DNA of 64,000 nucleotides from JAZRYE01 sp045600585 (GCA_045600585.1 JAZRYE010000036.1:1-64000); one strand, 5' to 3'; shown: positions 36,359 to 45,682, numbered from the stretch's first letter. Made by a program: numbers and translations. The notes: generated by a model from the letters alone, not told the origin.

Positions 36359-36638
36359 ATTTATTATAAAGAAAATATGTATAAATACAATTGACTATAT
36401 TAGATACAATCAGAATTTAATGAGGAAAGTAAAAGATTATTCTTTACAGTAGAAAACTGAAATGACAAGATTACCATTATCTTTTAAGTTCACTAATGAG
36501 ATAATTAGTAGTCTCTTAATTTGATTACGGATTCTTAATTTAATCTCAAGTGAAAAGTTGGAAAATTATTAATTTATCGCTTATTATTTTTAATATTTAC
36601 ATAATATATTAGTTAAAAGCTATAGAAACACTTTTAAA

Positions 36639-37955
36639 TCACAAATCAAAATCAATATATCTATTTTTAGACATTCCAATCTTTTTTATAGGATTCTTTA
36701 AATTATCATATATAGTTGCTCCGTCACAAATATAATTATTTTTATACCAACTTAAGTGGCTAACATTTGCATGTCCATAAGTATTGTTTCCACATTGTGC
36801 AATTCCAATTGTAGTATTGCTTACGATTGTATTAATAATATTAGTGTAACAATCTCGGCTATTTGGTGATGGATAATAACAACAATGATGAGGAATTAAA
36901 ACAACCGTGTAATCAGTATTAAAAACGCCTTGTGGAAAATCGTGATACAGCGCATCGCCAGGTATCAAAATCCTATTCTTATTTGTCTCAATTATAGAAA
37001 TAACTGAGTTTGCGTTAAGTATTGTAGATTGATAATTGTCTTTAGAATTGTCTTGCTTTTCTTCGATACGTAAATAATTTGATAATCTATAAGGTGCATC
37101 ATAAATATATATATTGCCGCTGCTAGACTTTCTAGTAGCAATAGAAAGCAAAAGCTGAAATAATTTGTATCCTTTTTTTGATTTTGGAGGTGTAGATGAA
37201 AACAACCATCTAATTGTAGGAGGCAATCGATTATATTGTATTAAATTAATATGGTCACTATCAAAATGAGATATTATTATCGTTGTAGAATCATCTATAT
37301 TTTTGATCATATCTTTTAATTGAACATTGTTTCTTTTTGTTTTTTCACACCCAAAATCAAAAACACAAGCAACTTTATAATCTATTCCGTTTTCATCAAA
37401 ACTTAATATTGCAGAGCAATTAGCTTGCCCAACATCAAAAACTCTATATTTTAATCTCAAATCTTCAATATTTGCGTATTTGTCATCCAACCTTGGTTCA
37501 AGTCTGTCGTATCTATTCTCTTCAGTTGGATAAACAATATTAAATAGATTGTCTATTATTTCCATGCTTTTATCCTTTTCGACTATGTGGCCGGAATCAA
37601 AAAATGTACATCCATAAAATAAGTCATTCAGTCGATTAACAAATTGTTCTAAATCTGGCTCGTTGGTTGAATTAATAAAAAGTAATTTTATTTGATCATA
37701 AAACGTCAATTTATTAATAGTTTTATCTGAGTTAAGCAATCTGTATAAGTCATCTATATTAACTTCTAATTCAGAATCTCTAATATCTGGGTAAAAATTA
37801 TCTTGGTTTTTTAAATAACTTATAAAACTGTTATATACAAAGTATGTCCTATGAATTTTAATTATATTATCAAATTCTAGTTCAAAATATAAAGATAACG
37901 CATTCCTTTTTCCAGAATAAAGTTTGTTAAAAATAATTAGCATAATATTATACAT
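36639..37955 (-). CDS. Cytoplasmic metallo-beta-lactamase-fold hydrolase (ComEC-like domain)
   Basis: This is a 438-residue protein with an unknown helical N-terminus (about 1-165) and a metallo-beta-lactamase domain. RVFDVGQANCSAIL opens the domain, ISHFDSDH (His230, Asp232, Asp234, His235) supplies metal ligands, and later ILIPGDALYHDFP and VLIPHHC are found. This matches the hydrolase domain of ComEC-like proteins, which degrade nucleic acid, but without their membrane channel. It is also related to stand-alone hydrolases in defence islands. It lies alone on the minus strand between the zinc-ribbon/LRR cassette and the plus-strand gene at 38057. Its substrate is unknown. The 280 bp upstream of the LRR gene (36359-36638) shows no further gene. 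Confidence 0.65.
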   Translation of the reverse strand: MYNIMLIIFNKLYSGKRNALSLYFELEFDNIIKIHRTYFVYNSFISYLKNQDNFYPDIRDSELEVNIDDLYRLLNSDKTINKLTFYDQIKLLFINSTNEPDLEQFVNRLNDLFYGCTFFDSGHIVEKDKSMEIIDNLFNIVYPTEENRYDRLEPRLDDKYANIEDLRLKYRVFDVGQANCSAILSFDENGIDYKVACVFDFGCEKTKRNNVQLKDMIKNIDDSTTIIISHFDSDHINLIQYNRLPPTIRWLFSSTPPKSKKGYKLFQLLLSIATRKSSSGNIYIYDAPYRLSNYLRIEEKQDNSKDNYQSTILNANSVISIIETNKNRILIPGDALYHDFPQGVFNTDYTVVLIPHHCCYYPSPNSRDCYTNIINTIVSNTTIGIAQCGNNTYGHANVSHLSWYKNNYICDGATIYDNLKNPIKKIGMSKNRYIDFDL

Positions 37956-38042
37956 ACCCCCTATTTTTTAATTATTCTACAGTTTTATTCAAAATACTTC
38001 CATGCATTAAAAATAGAATAATATATTCTCCCACCATTTTTG

Positions 38043-38048
38043 TATAAT
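38043..38048 (+). promoter_or_regulatory. -10 box giving a leaderless transcript
   Basis: TATAAT at 38043-38048 ends 8 nt before the ATG at 38057, so transcription would start at or next to the A of ATG. No SD is present. The transcript is therefore predicted to be leaderless. Confidence 0.5.
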
Positions 38049-38056
38049 TACTTTGT

Positions 38057-40174
38057 ATGTATCTTGAAGAAGAACTAGTTGATGAACTCGAAATAACAAC
38101 ACCAACGAAATGGCAGTTAGTTATTTTAAGAAACTTTGGATTAGTCCCTACTACTTTTATTGCAAAAGTATTAAATACTAAAGAAAGTGTTATTAATAAA
38201 GAAGCAAAAAGATTAGGAATAGACTATATAACTTATAATCCAACTTATTTAGATAAATCATATTTAACAATCATTAGAAATAACTGGAACTTATTACCAT
38301 ATAATCAATTACTAACTTTATTAAATAAAGATGAAGAATGGCTTAATTACCAATTAAAGAATAATGACTTCTTAGGTGTTAAGTTAGGTAACTTCAAACC
38401 TAAATGTGAAGAAGTCATTTATTCTAAACTTGATAAAAAAGACATTATAAAGACTAATAAAATTAGAAGAATTATTAATAAAGAAAAGATTACTAATTAC
38501 TCTAAACCTTTTGACTTTAAGCCTATTGAAATAAAAAGTAATAATTCAAATGGATTAAGAATTATTTATCCATATTCTTTATCCTGTGGAGATTTATTCT
38601 TAGAAGACAAAGATCTTATTAGTGATGAAGAATTTAAAGTAATTAAATCTTCTGGTATTAATGCTTTATGGGTACATGGTTTATTAAGTGAGTTATCATT
38701 TAATAAATTCAAAAAGAATAATGATGATTTATATAAGGTAAGAAGAAATAATCTACAAAGGTTTATTAATAAAGCACGTGAATATGGTATCAAAATCTTT
38801 TTATATATCAATGAGCCACGTGCTTTATTAATTGATGAAGTTAAAGATGAATATAAATATCTAATAGGGCGTAAGGTTGGTAATGAAGTAGCATTATGTT
38901 TCTCGTTTAAAGAAGTACAAGATTATTTATATGAATCTATTAAAGATTTATTAACTAATGTGAATGACTTAGGTGGATTTATATCGATTACAGCAAGTGA
39001 GAATCTTACACATTGTAAGCATAAATTAGGAAGCGAATGTCCTTATTGTAAAGATATACCAGTTTATAAAACTACTTCCTTAATTAATAACATCATCCAA
39101 AAAGCAATTGATGATTCTAATAGCCAATCAATATTAATTGCTAATTTATGGGGATGGGCATCATATACAGGTTTTACAGATAAAGATGTGAGAAGCGGCA
39201 TCAAACTATTAGATAAAAAAATAAATGTTCTAAGCGTCAGTGAGTTTGGTACACATATTAATAAAAATGGCGTTTATAAGGTTGAAGAATACTCAATATC
39301 AAAAGGTGAACCGTGTTTAGAAACAATATATAACTTAAAATACGCATTTAAGAAGGGACACAAGGTCTTAGCCAAGATTCAAGTAAATAACTCATGGGAA
39401 TGCTCAAGCGTGCCTTATTTGCCCGTTTTTGAATTAATTATCAATCACATCAAAAAACTCCAGAAGCTTGGAGTTAATGATTATATGATGTCTTGGACAT
39501 TAGGTGGCTATCCAAGCGTTAATGTTAACTTAGTATCTAATATAGATAATAACTTTGATTATGATAAATGGCTTAATAGCATATATGGTAATGACGCTGA
39601 ACAAATTAAGACCGGGGTCCACTACTTATGTAAGGCACTTAAGTTATTACCTTATAGTCAAAGTTTGTTATATATGAGTCCATTACAAATAGGACCAACT
39701 AATTTGTTATATAAATCAAAAACAAATAGAGTTTCAACAATGGTCACATATCCATATGATGATATATCTAGTTGGTTAGGAAATTATGATAGAGATGCAT
39801 TTGTATCATCAATGTCAAAATTAATTAAGATTTACAAAAAGGGTATAAAAGTATTATCCAAAATTGATTCGGCTAATTATTTAACTAATGAATTAATTAG
39901 AAATGCAAAAGCATATCTAATAAATATCGAATCATTATTAAATCAATATCTATATATCGAAGCTAGAGATAAAGGGTCTAATGATTTAAATAAATATTTA
40001 ATTAAAGAATATAAATTAACTAAAGAATTATATTTATTAGTCTCTTCTGATTCTAAGATAGGTTTTGAAGCAAGTAATCAATATTACTACACTCAACATA
40101 ACTTCTTAGAGAAAATAATCAATATAAAACAATTAATGGGAATGATGGCTGATAACAATTGGAACATCGGGTAA
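38057..40174 (+). CDS. Putative TIM-barrel glycoside hydrolase with N-terminal helical domain
   Basis: This is a 705-residue cytoplasmic protein. The first about 110 residues contain helix-turn-helix-like repeats (IAKVLNTKESVINKEAKRLG), possibly a small accessory domain. Residues of about 170-500 look like a GH20/GH-A-type barrel: INALWVHGLL, YGIKIFLYINEPRALL, GGFISITASENLTH and YMMSWTLGGYPS. Conserved Cys near KHKLGSECPYCKD suggest a metal or disulfide site. The Glu of TASENLTH or INEPR could be catalytic, but I cannot fix the family; it may be an N-acetylhexosaminidase relative. No signal peptide. It stands alone on the plus strand and has a leaderless-type promoter. Confidence 0.5.
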   Translation: MYLEEELVDELEITTPTKWQLVILRNFGLVPTTFIAKVLNTKESVINKEAKRLGIDYITYNPTYLDKSYLTIIRNNWNLLPYNQLLTLLNKDEEWLNYQLKNNDFLGVKLGNFKPKCEEVIYSKLDKKDIIKTNKIRRIINKEKITNYSKPFDFKPIEIKSNNSNGLRIIYPYSLSCGDLFLEDKDLISDEEFKVIKSSGINALWVHGLLSELSFNKFKKNNDDLYKVRRNNLQRFINKAREYGIKIFLYINEPRALLIDEVKDEYKYLIGRKVGNEVALCFSFKEVQDYLYESIKDLLTNVNDLGGFISITASENLTHCKHKLGSECPYCKDIPVYKTTSLINNIIQKAIDDSNSQSILIANLWGWASYTGFTDKDVRSGIKLLDKKINVLSVSEFGTHINKNGVYKVEEYSISKGEPCLETIYNLKYAFKKGHKVLAKIQVNNSWECSSVPYLPVFELIINHIKKLQKLGVNDYMMSWTLGGYPSVNVNLVSNIDNNFDYDKWLNSIYGNDAEQIKTGVHYLCKALKLLPYSQSLLYMSPLQIGPTNLLYKSKTNRVSTMVTYPYDDISSWLGNYDRDAFVSSMSKLIKIYKKGIKVLSKIDSANYLTNELIRNAKAYLINIESLLNQYLYIEARDKGSNDLNKYLIKEYKLTKELYLLVSSDSKIGFEASNQYYYTQHNFLEKIINIKQLMGMMADNNWNIG

Positions 40175-40281
40175 AAACAATCATTTTTAGAATAGTCAGT
40201 GCGATAATTAATCGAAATTTCTGAAACAGCGTATTCAGTATTGAACCAACCAAACAGCACATTCTCTAATGGCAAATTAAA

Positions 40282-40473
40282 TTATTTTTCTCTTTTTAAA
40301 AATAAGGTAATCGATTTCGTTGCTCCATATCCTTCGGCTTGAGGAACAGCATTTACAAGCTCCCAACCTTCTAGACCTAATTTGTTTAATTCTTCTTCGA
40401 AAACAGAAGGGTTAAACTTATTCATTGTAAATCCTGATTTTAAAACATAATTAATCACTTTATATTCAAACAT
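40282..40473 (-). CDS. Small DUF4177-like protein, copy A
   Basis: This 63-residue protein has the DUF4177 pattern (MFEYKVINYVL, then LNKLGLEGWELVNAVPQ and a closing LFLKREK strand). Function is unknown. The ATG at 40473 lies one base after the stop of the AAA+ gene, implying translational coupling. A near-identical copy (57 of 63 residues) occurs at 47857-48048, downstream of the OLD-type ATPase. The repeated position behind two unrelated ATPases is noteworthy. Confidence 0.65.
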   Translation of the reverse strand: MFEYKVINYVLKSGFTMNKFNPSVFEEELNKLGLEGWELVNAVPQAEGYGATKSITLFLKREK

Positions 40474-40474
40474 A

Positions 40475-42298
40475 TTATTTAATGCCTTTCTCAAATAAAC
40501 TTAATTGTTCAATATCTTCTTTTGAAACGGAGGATTTAATTGTAGGCTCAACTCTTTGAACATCATCCATTCCGATTGTTTGTTCCTCACCTTTAGATAA
40601 AGAGTCTTTAATAGCACTAATTTTTAGTTTTTCACAAAATTCTTTAATATCAGCGCCATTAAAACCATCAGTTATCTTTGCTAAGTAATCGAAATCCAAA
40701 TCTTCCGCTAATGGTAGCCTAGAAAGTTGAAGCTCAAATAATTTCTTTCTTGCCAATTCATCTGGTAATGGAATGTAAATTTTTTCATCAAAACGACCAG
40801 GCCTTATAAAAGCAGAGTCAATTGCCCATGGTTTATTCGTTGCAGCAATAACCATAATGGTAGATTTTATCGATGAAGAACCGACTCCTTGCATTTCAGC
40901 TAGAATTTCAGGAACCAAATCATTGTTTCCATTGTTAGAATCGTCAGTTCTTTTGGATCCAATTGCTTCAAACTCATCAAAAAAAATAATTGCTCGTTCA
41001 GCTTTTCTAGCTTTCGCAAATATTTGCTTAATTTTTTGCTCAGATTCACCATACCATTTTGATTTAATATCTGAGCATTTAATAGGAATAAACAACGCAT
41101 TAAGCTCGTTTGAAGCAGCTTCAGCAAACATTGTTTTGCCCGTTCCTGGAAGACCATATAAAAGAATTCCCCCACCAGCTTTCTTGCCGAATTTCTCAAA
41201 AAGATCAGGGTGCTCAAATGGTAAAATTACTTTATCCTTAAATGATTCTTTTGCATTTTCTAAACCAGCAATACTATCAAAAGTTACTTTCCCTTTTTTA
41301 GTTATTGGTGATTTTGTTATAGTCTTCTTTTCGTAACTGCCATCTTTTATTTTGTTAAAATCAAAATTAATAATTAAATCAACTAACTCTCTTTTAGTTG
41401 CAGATGAATATCCTTTAATTCCATTATCACGACAATATTCTCTTAAACTTGACGCAGAAAACATTATTAATTTTTCTTCATCGTTAATATAATCATCTAC
41501 ATTTTCACATGTAGGATCAAAACCCTCTTCAACTGTATTTTTAACCATGTTAAACGATCTATCAGTTTTCGATGCATCAACACTAAAAGATGCCTCTTCA
41601 ATAATAAATTTAGTCAAATGAGCAAGTAGAACAGCTATAGCGAATGCTACGAAGCCACAAACCACGATTAAAATTGGAACCCAGTTAGAAGAAATAGTTC
41701 CCCATATAGCAATAGCCAAAATAGGTAACATAGATCCAAAAACATACAAATGTTCTACTATGAATTCACCAATATCAGCCAATTCCAAATCCTCAATGAT
41801 CATAATAATTATGTAAGCCAGAATTAAAACTGAAGAAACAATAATCGTCGCAATCCACCAAGGTTTATATGTGTGCCAAACATTTAAATAATCACAATAC
41901 CAGTTTTTATAGACAATTTTATTTATTTGCCCATCAGCATAAAAATAGCAATTAATATTGAGCTCTTTTCCATTTTTTATAGCCATATCATATTTAAGCT
42001 CTTTTGTCTCTATCAAAGTATCATTGAAATAATAATCAAAAGTTACATGAACCTTAGAAATTGAATAGATAGTATTATTTGTAATATAAGATGCCCATCT
42101 AACTAGCGTTTTGTCTTCTTGAGCATCATAAGTGCATGAATATGTCAAATTACTGCCAATTCCTAAATATGATTCAGATTTTTGGGCAGACTGACATGCA
42201 GAAACGTTAAAAATCGACAAACAAAAAAACAAACCTAGCAAAATCTTTTTAAAGAAATCGCAAATTTTATTGTTTGCTATTAAGCCATGGCTATTCAT
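40475..42298 (-). CDS. Membrane-anchored AAA+ ATPase with SAP/HeH-like domain
   Basis: This is a 607-residue protein. A signal with lipobox-like VSAC (Cys35) leads to an outer domain (about 36-145). Three hydrophobic segments (about 147-168, 185-203, 207-228) return the chain to the cytoplasm. A SAP/HeH-like helical motif (SASSLREYCRDNGIKGYSSA, about 281-312) precedes a classical AAA+ domain: Walker A GLPGTGKT (382-389), Walker B IIFFDEFEAIG, ATNKP sensor 1, and arginine finger region IRPGRFDEKI. It resembles FtsH/Vps4 ATPases but has no HEXXH protease domain. SAP-like motifs often bind DNA. A remodelling or DNA-linked role at the membrane is inferred. It is coupled to a DUF4177 gene. Confidence 0.7.
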   Translation of the reverse strand: MNSHGLIANNKICDFFKKILLGLFFCLSIFNVSACQSAQKSESYLGIGSNLTYSCTYDAQEDKTLVRWASYITNNTIYSISKVHVTFDYYFNDTLIETKELKYDMAIKNGKELNINCYFYADGQINKIVYKNWYCDYLNVWHTYKPWWIATIIVSSVLILAYIIIMIIEDLELADIGEFIVEHLYVFGSMLPILAIAIWGTISSNWVPILIVVCGFVAFAIAVLLAHLTKFIIEEASFSVDASKTDRSFNMVKNTVEEGFDPTCENVDDYINDEEKLIMFSASSLREYCRDNGIKGYSSATKRELVDLIINFDFNKIKDGSYEKKTITKSPITKKGKVTFDSIAGLENAKESFKDKVILPFEHPDLFEKFGKKAGGGILLYGLPGTGKTMFAEAASNELNALFIPIKCSDIKSKWYGESEQKIKQIFAKARKAERAIIFFDEFEAIGSKRTDDSNNGNNDLVPEILAEMQGVGSSSIKSTIMVIAATNKPWAIDSAFIRPGRFDEKIYIPLPDELARKKLFELQLSRLPLAEDLDFDYLAKITDGFNGADIKEFCEKLKISAIKDSLSKGEEQTIGMDDVQRVEPTIKSSVSKEDIEQLSLFEKGIK

Positions 42299-42695
42299 AA
42301 AGCTTTAATTATCATAACATATTATTAAACTAGTAACATAGGCAATAATTAATCAATAATTTTTTAACGCCAATAATATTTTAATAAAACCCTAATGACT
42401 TATTTATTCGTGAATTCGCAATATAAACACTTTGAATAAATCACTTTATTTATAAATAAAGGGGTAAAAAAACAGCCAAAACGAGCCTTCACTGACCCAA
42501 CACTCGCTTATTTAATGAACGAGCTAGGTTGTACCAAGAGCTTCCGATATTTAAATCTATATATGATATTCAATTAATGATTGCTTTTCTTATTTGCGAA
42601 TAAAGAATATGTGTAGTTGCATGCTCATCAAACAGCCTCATATATTCTATAAGCGTTAAACCTTTTCGCTATAAACATATCTAATAAAATTAATT
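42299..42695. other. Gene-poor 397-bp gap
   Basis: This is intergenic DNA between the AAA+ gene (start at 42298) and the end of the FecE-like gene. Apart from the promoter side of the AAA+ gene and a short degraded reading frame at 42440-42577, I see no RNA gene, repeat or clear terminator. The base composition is less AT-rich around 42476-42545 than in the flanks, consistent with a foreign remnant. Confidence 0.4.
42440..42577 (+). pseudogene. Short coding remnant (about 45 residues)
   Basis: An open frame without a proper start reads KKQPKRAFTDPTLAYLMNEL and then a GCTKSFRYL segment before a TAA at 42575-42577. The FTDPTLAYL segment loosely recalls the C-terminal domain of DUF4143 ATPases, a complete example of which lies at 62821-64000. 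It is too short to assign and is likely a decayed fragment. Confidence 0.25.
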
Positions 42696-43466
42696 TTATT
42701 TAAATGAAATTTCATCATAATTTAAATCCTTAGAATAGCAAACACGATCGCCATATAAAGATTTAAGTTTATCTGCTTTTATTAATTCATTAGAAGGGCC
42801 TTCATTAACAATTATTCCCTTATTAATGAGAATAACATTAGCGTCTAAAAATAATGCGTGGTTAGGATTATGTGATGAGAGAATTATTGTTTTGCCTTCA
42901 TTAGCAATATCCTTTAATACCGAAAGCACTAAGTTTTGATTTTTCAAATCTAAAGCAGATGTTGGTTCGTCTAATAAAATGATTTCGGAATTTTGTATAA
43001 GTGAGCTAGCAATTAAAACAATTTGAAGCTCGCCGCCACTAATCTCGCTAAGATTTAAATCAAGCAAATGGGAGATGTTCAATTTACTAGCAATATTTTC
43101 GACTAGTCTCATTTCTTCTTTACCAGGGTGCTCATAGAAGGCTAATGTATTAGTTGTCCCATAAGATAAATATTGTCTTACAGAAATATCACTAGTGACA
43201 TTTGCATGTTGAGCAACGTAAGTAAATATTTTTGATCTTTCTTTGATTTTAATTGATTGCAAATCTCTATCATCATATGTAATTAATCCTTCATTAGGTT
43301 TTTCTAAACCAGCAAGAAGTTTAATTAATGTTGTTTTACCACATCCATTTAAACCAAGAAGAACATTAATTGTTCCTGGTTTAATTTCTAAACTAAGATT
43401 GTTTAAAACGTTCTTAGGTGATTTTTTATTATATTTAAAGGATAAATTAGAAATCTTTATGTTCAT
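42696..43466 (-). CDS. FecE-type ABC ATPase (siderophore/haem/cobalamin uptake)
   Basis: This is a 256-residue ATPase with Walker A GLNGCGKT, Q-loop VAQHANV, signature ISGGELQIVLIASSL, Walker B IILLDEPTSALD and LSSHNPNH. It is standard length for FecE/BtuD proteins. Its start lies 20 nt inside the permease gene, so translation is coupled. It is the last gene of the binding protein-permease-ATPase operon transcribed from about 45.65 kb. Confidence 0.85.
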   Translation of the reverse strand: MNIKISNLSFKYNKKSPKNVLNNLSLEIKPGTINVLLGLNGCGKTTLIKLLAGLEKPNEGLITYDDRDLQSIKIKERSKIFTYVAQHANVTSDISVRQYLSYGTTNTLAFYEHPGKEEMRLVENIASKLNISHLLDLNLSEISGGELQIVLIASSLIQNSEIILLDEPTSALDLKNQNLVLSVLKDIANEGKTIILSSHNPNHALFLDANVILINKGIIVNEGPSNELIKADKLKSLYGDRVCYSKDLNYDEISFK

Positions 43467-44472
43467 TTAATTTGCTCCTTTTAATAATTAATATTATTAC
43501 AAATATAGCTGTACCAATTAATCCAGTAACAGCGCTTAAAGGTATTTCTGAATCTGTAAATGTTCTTGAAAGAATATCAACAACAATCATAAATGTAGCC
43601 CCAAATGTAACTGATAAAGGAATTGTCCTTTTAGCGTTTCTACCAACAATTAATCTAACGATATGAGGAATTACTAAACCAATCCAAGAAACAGTCCCAC
43701 AGAAGCAAACTGATATAGCGGTTAGTATTGTTGATATAACAATAATTAGTCCACGATAGAAATTATAGTTAATACCCTTTGTTTGAGCTTCTGATCTACC
43801 TTGATTAACTAAGTTAATTGGATGAGATATTAATAGAAGTACAACAATACAAATAATAACTATAGACATAAGAATATAGCATCTATTCATATCTGCAGAT
43901 TCAAATGAACCCATCAACCAATAAGTAATACTTGCTAATGTTGTAATATCATTAGAGAAGTACTTAATTAAAGACAATATTGCAGACATGAATCCTCCAA
44001 CAATAATGCCGGATAAGAGCAATATTGTTGAAGAACCATTTTTAAATAATTTTGAAATTATCACTGTTATAAAAACAGTAAGTAATCCCATAACAAACGA
44101 GAACACACTAATAAGAGCGGATGATAAACCAAGAACAATAGCTAATGCTGCCCCAACCGATGCACCAGTACTAACGCCTAATAAATCAGGCGATACTAAT
44201 TTATTTCTAAATGTTTCTTGATATAGTAAACCAGAAACAGATAATCCAGCACCAACAAATAAAGCCATGATAGTACGAGGTAATCTTAAATTAACAATGA
44301 TACTTCTTTGAGTGTTATATGCACTATCACTAGTAAATATTGCCTTAAAAAATTCATCAATCTTAATTGTGTATCGACCTAGTATTAATCCAAGAGCAAA
44401 TACTATTGCTAAAACAACTAATGAAACAACAATATAAATTGGTGTTCTTATTTTTAAAGACTTCTCTTTCAT
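43447..44472 (-). CDS. FecCD-family ABC permease
   Basis: This is a 341-residue inner-membrane permease of the BtuC/FecCD fold. Typical stretches are LRLPRTIMALFVGAGLSVSG, GVSTGASVGAALA, a WLMGSF block and CGTVSWIGLVIPHIVRLIVG, the last forming the ATPase-contact region. Around ten helices are expected. Its ATG shares a base with the stop of the binding-protein gene (TAATG). The cargo is an iron chelate, haem or corrinoid. Confidence 0.85.
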   Translation of the reverse strand: MKEKSLKIRTPIYIVVSLVVLAIVFALGLILGRYTIKIDEFFKAIFTSDSAYNTQRSIIVNLRLPRTIMALFVGAGLSVSGLLYQETFRNKLVSPDLLGVSTGASVGAALAIVLGLSSALISVFSFVMGLLTVFITVIISKLFKNGSSTILLLSGIIVGGFMSAILSLIKYFSNDITTLASITYWLMGSFESADMNRCYILMSIVIICIVVLLLISHPINLVNQGRSEAQTKGINYNFYRGLIIVISTILTAISVCFCGTVSWIGLVIPHIVRLIVGRNAKRTIPLSVTFGATFMIVVDILSRTFTDSEIPLSAVTGLIGTAIFVIILIIKRSKLNEHKDF

Positions 44473-45536
44473 TAATATAAAGATCCGCCTTCTGGATTTA
44501 ATCCACCAAGCATATAACTAACTTGGTTATCAGTTAATTCAGTTCCGAAGTAATCTTTAATAGTTGATTTAACCATTGAAGGGATATCATAACTAAAGTA
44601 TTCAGGATAGATTTTATTTGCTTGATCATAGAAGAAGATTGGAGTCATAACAGACAATTGTTCAAATGCTGTAAAGCCAATTGGAATGTTATAAATCTTA
44701 TTGTTTTTAACAGCGTCTAAATTAACATATGGTTCTTCTGTTTTAAGAATATTTAAATTCTTGTTTTGGTATTGACCACCACAAACAAAGACATCAGGAT
44801 TTTGAGCGACAATCTCTTCTTTAGATGGTTTATTTGTTGTTAAAGATGCACCAACAAAATCAAATCCCATTGTTCTATAAGCATATTCGGTAAACGAACC
44901 TTTGTTATCTGTATAACCAATGCCTTTATCTTTATCACCACGAACATAGAAGATTTTTTTATTTGCAATCTCATGTTTTTCTAATTCAGTTTTAACATCA
45001 TCAATTGCAGTATTAACTTTATCTTCCCATGCTGAAGCTTTATTTTTAATATCTTCACCATCCCAAATTGTCGTAACTAAATGGGATAAGAAATTAACAT
45101 AATTATCAAATGAAGGATTTCCATAAAGTGATACACATAAAGCAGGAACGCCATGTGCATTAAGATCATCAGAAATGTATTTTTCAGGTGCTAATACTAG
45201 ATCAACACCACGAGACATGAATAGTTCCGCACTATTCTCATACTCATAAATATAATGATTTTTACTTTCTGGATAAATTAATGGAACCCAGTCATTATTT
45301 AATGTACCTTTATAGGCTCCATCAATTTTATCTCCAACACCATATGCTACTAATAAGTCATATGTTGTTCTAGAGATACAAGCAACCTTTTTAGGGTTCT
45401 TTTTAATTGTTATGGTTGTACCGACCATATCGGTTACAGATATTAATTCTTCTTTTGCTTTCCCATTAGAGCAACCTGTAAAAGCTCCTAATGAAGCAGC
45501 AGCCACTAAAAGTGGCATTAATGTTTTCTTAAACAT
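44472..45536 (-). CDS. Fe-chelate/cobalamin-type solute-binding lipoprotein
   Basis: This is a 354-residue lipoprotein with lipobox AFTGC. The fold is that of the helical-backbone binding proteins (FecB/BtuF): an early VTDMVGTTITIKKNPKKVAC segment, VDLVLAPEKYISDD, and a second lobe with FVCGGQYQNK. An AAAGGAG site precedes the ATG. The leader contains nested inverted repeats overlapping a Fur-like half-site, which suits metal-dependent control. Cargo class is inferred from family; the specific ligand is unknown. Confidence 0.8.
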   Translation of the reverse strand: MFKKTLMPLLVAAASLGAFTGCSNGKAKEELISVTDMVGTTITIKKNPKKVACISRTTYDLLVAYGVGDKIDGAYKGTLNNDWVPLIYPESKNHYIYEYENSAELFMSRGVDLVLAPEKYISDDLNAHGVPALCVSLYGNPSFDNYVNFLSHLVTTIWDGEDIKNKASAWEDKVNTAIDDVKTELEKHEIANKKIFYVRGDKDKGIGYTDNKGSFTEYAYRTMGFDFVGASLTTNKPSKEEIVAQNPDVFVCGGQYQNKNLNILKTEEPYVNLDAVKNNKIYNIPIGFTAFEQLSVMTPIFFYDQANKIYPEYFSYDIPSMVKSTIKDYFGTELTDNQVSYMLGGLNPEGGSLY

Positions 45537-45559
45537 TTTCTTTATCTCCTTTTATATTT

Positions 45560-45645
45560 GAAAATGATTAAAAAACCTTTAAGGCCAACATTAGATGACA
45601 CCGAGATATGAATCATCTAATGTTGAATATGTAATAATCATTTTC
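45560..45645 (-). promoter_or_regulatory. Nested inverted repeats in the leader of the uptake operon
   Basis: An outer 11-bp pair (GAAAATGATTA, 45560-45570; TAATCATTTTC, 45635-45645) encloses a perfect 13-bp pair (45586-45598 and 45613-45625). On the minus strand the inner hairpin is followed by a small CCTTAAAGG hairpin and six T residues. The outer 5' arm reads TGATTATTA, close to half of a Fur box, right at the predicted transcription start. A cis-acting RNA structure, a Fur/MntR-type operator, or both are possible. Confidence 0.5.
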
Positions 45646-45652
45646 TAAATAT

Positions 45653-45682
45653 ATAATATTCTTTAATTTTCTCGTTTTGCAA
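45653..45682 (-). promoter_or_regulatory. Promoter of the FecBCD-type operon
   Basis: On the minus strand TTGCAA (45677-45682) and TATTAT (45653-45658) are separated by 18 bp. The predicted start falls at or just before the outer arm of the nested repeats. Confidence 0.45.

Noticed and set aside
40093..40275. 60-residue minus-strand ORF downstream of DUF4177 copy A
   Set aside because: Half of it lies antisense inside the 38057-40174 gene and it has no SD. A short ENVLFGWFNTEY segment could be a remnant but is not convincing.
42461..42577. Riboswitch upstream of the FecE-like gene
   Set aside because: The region is downstream of that minus-strand gene, not in its leader, and reads better as a degraded coding segment.
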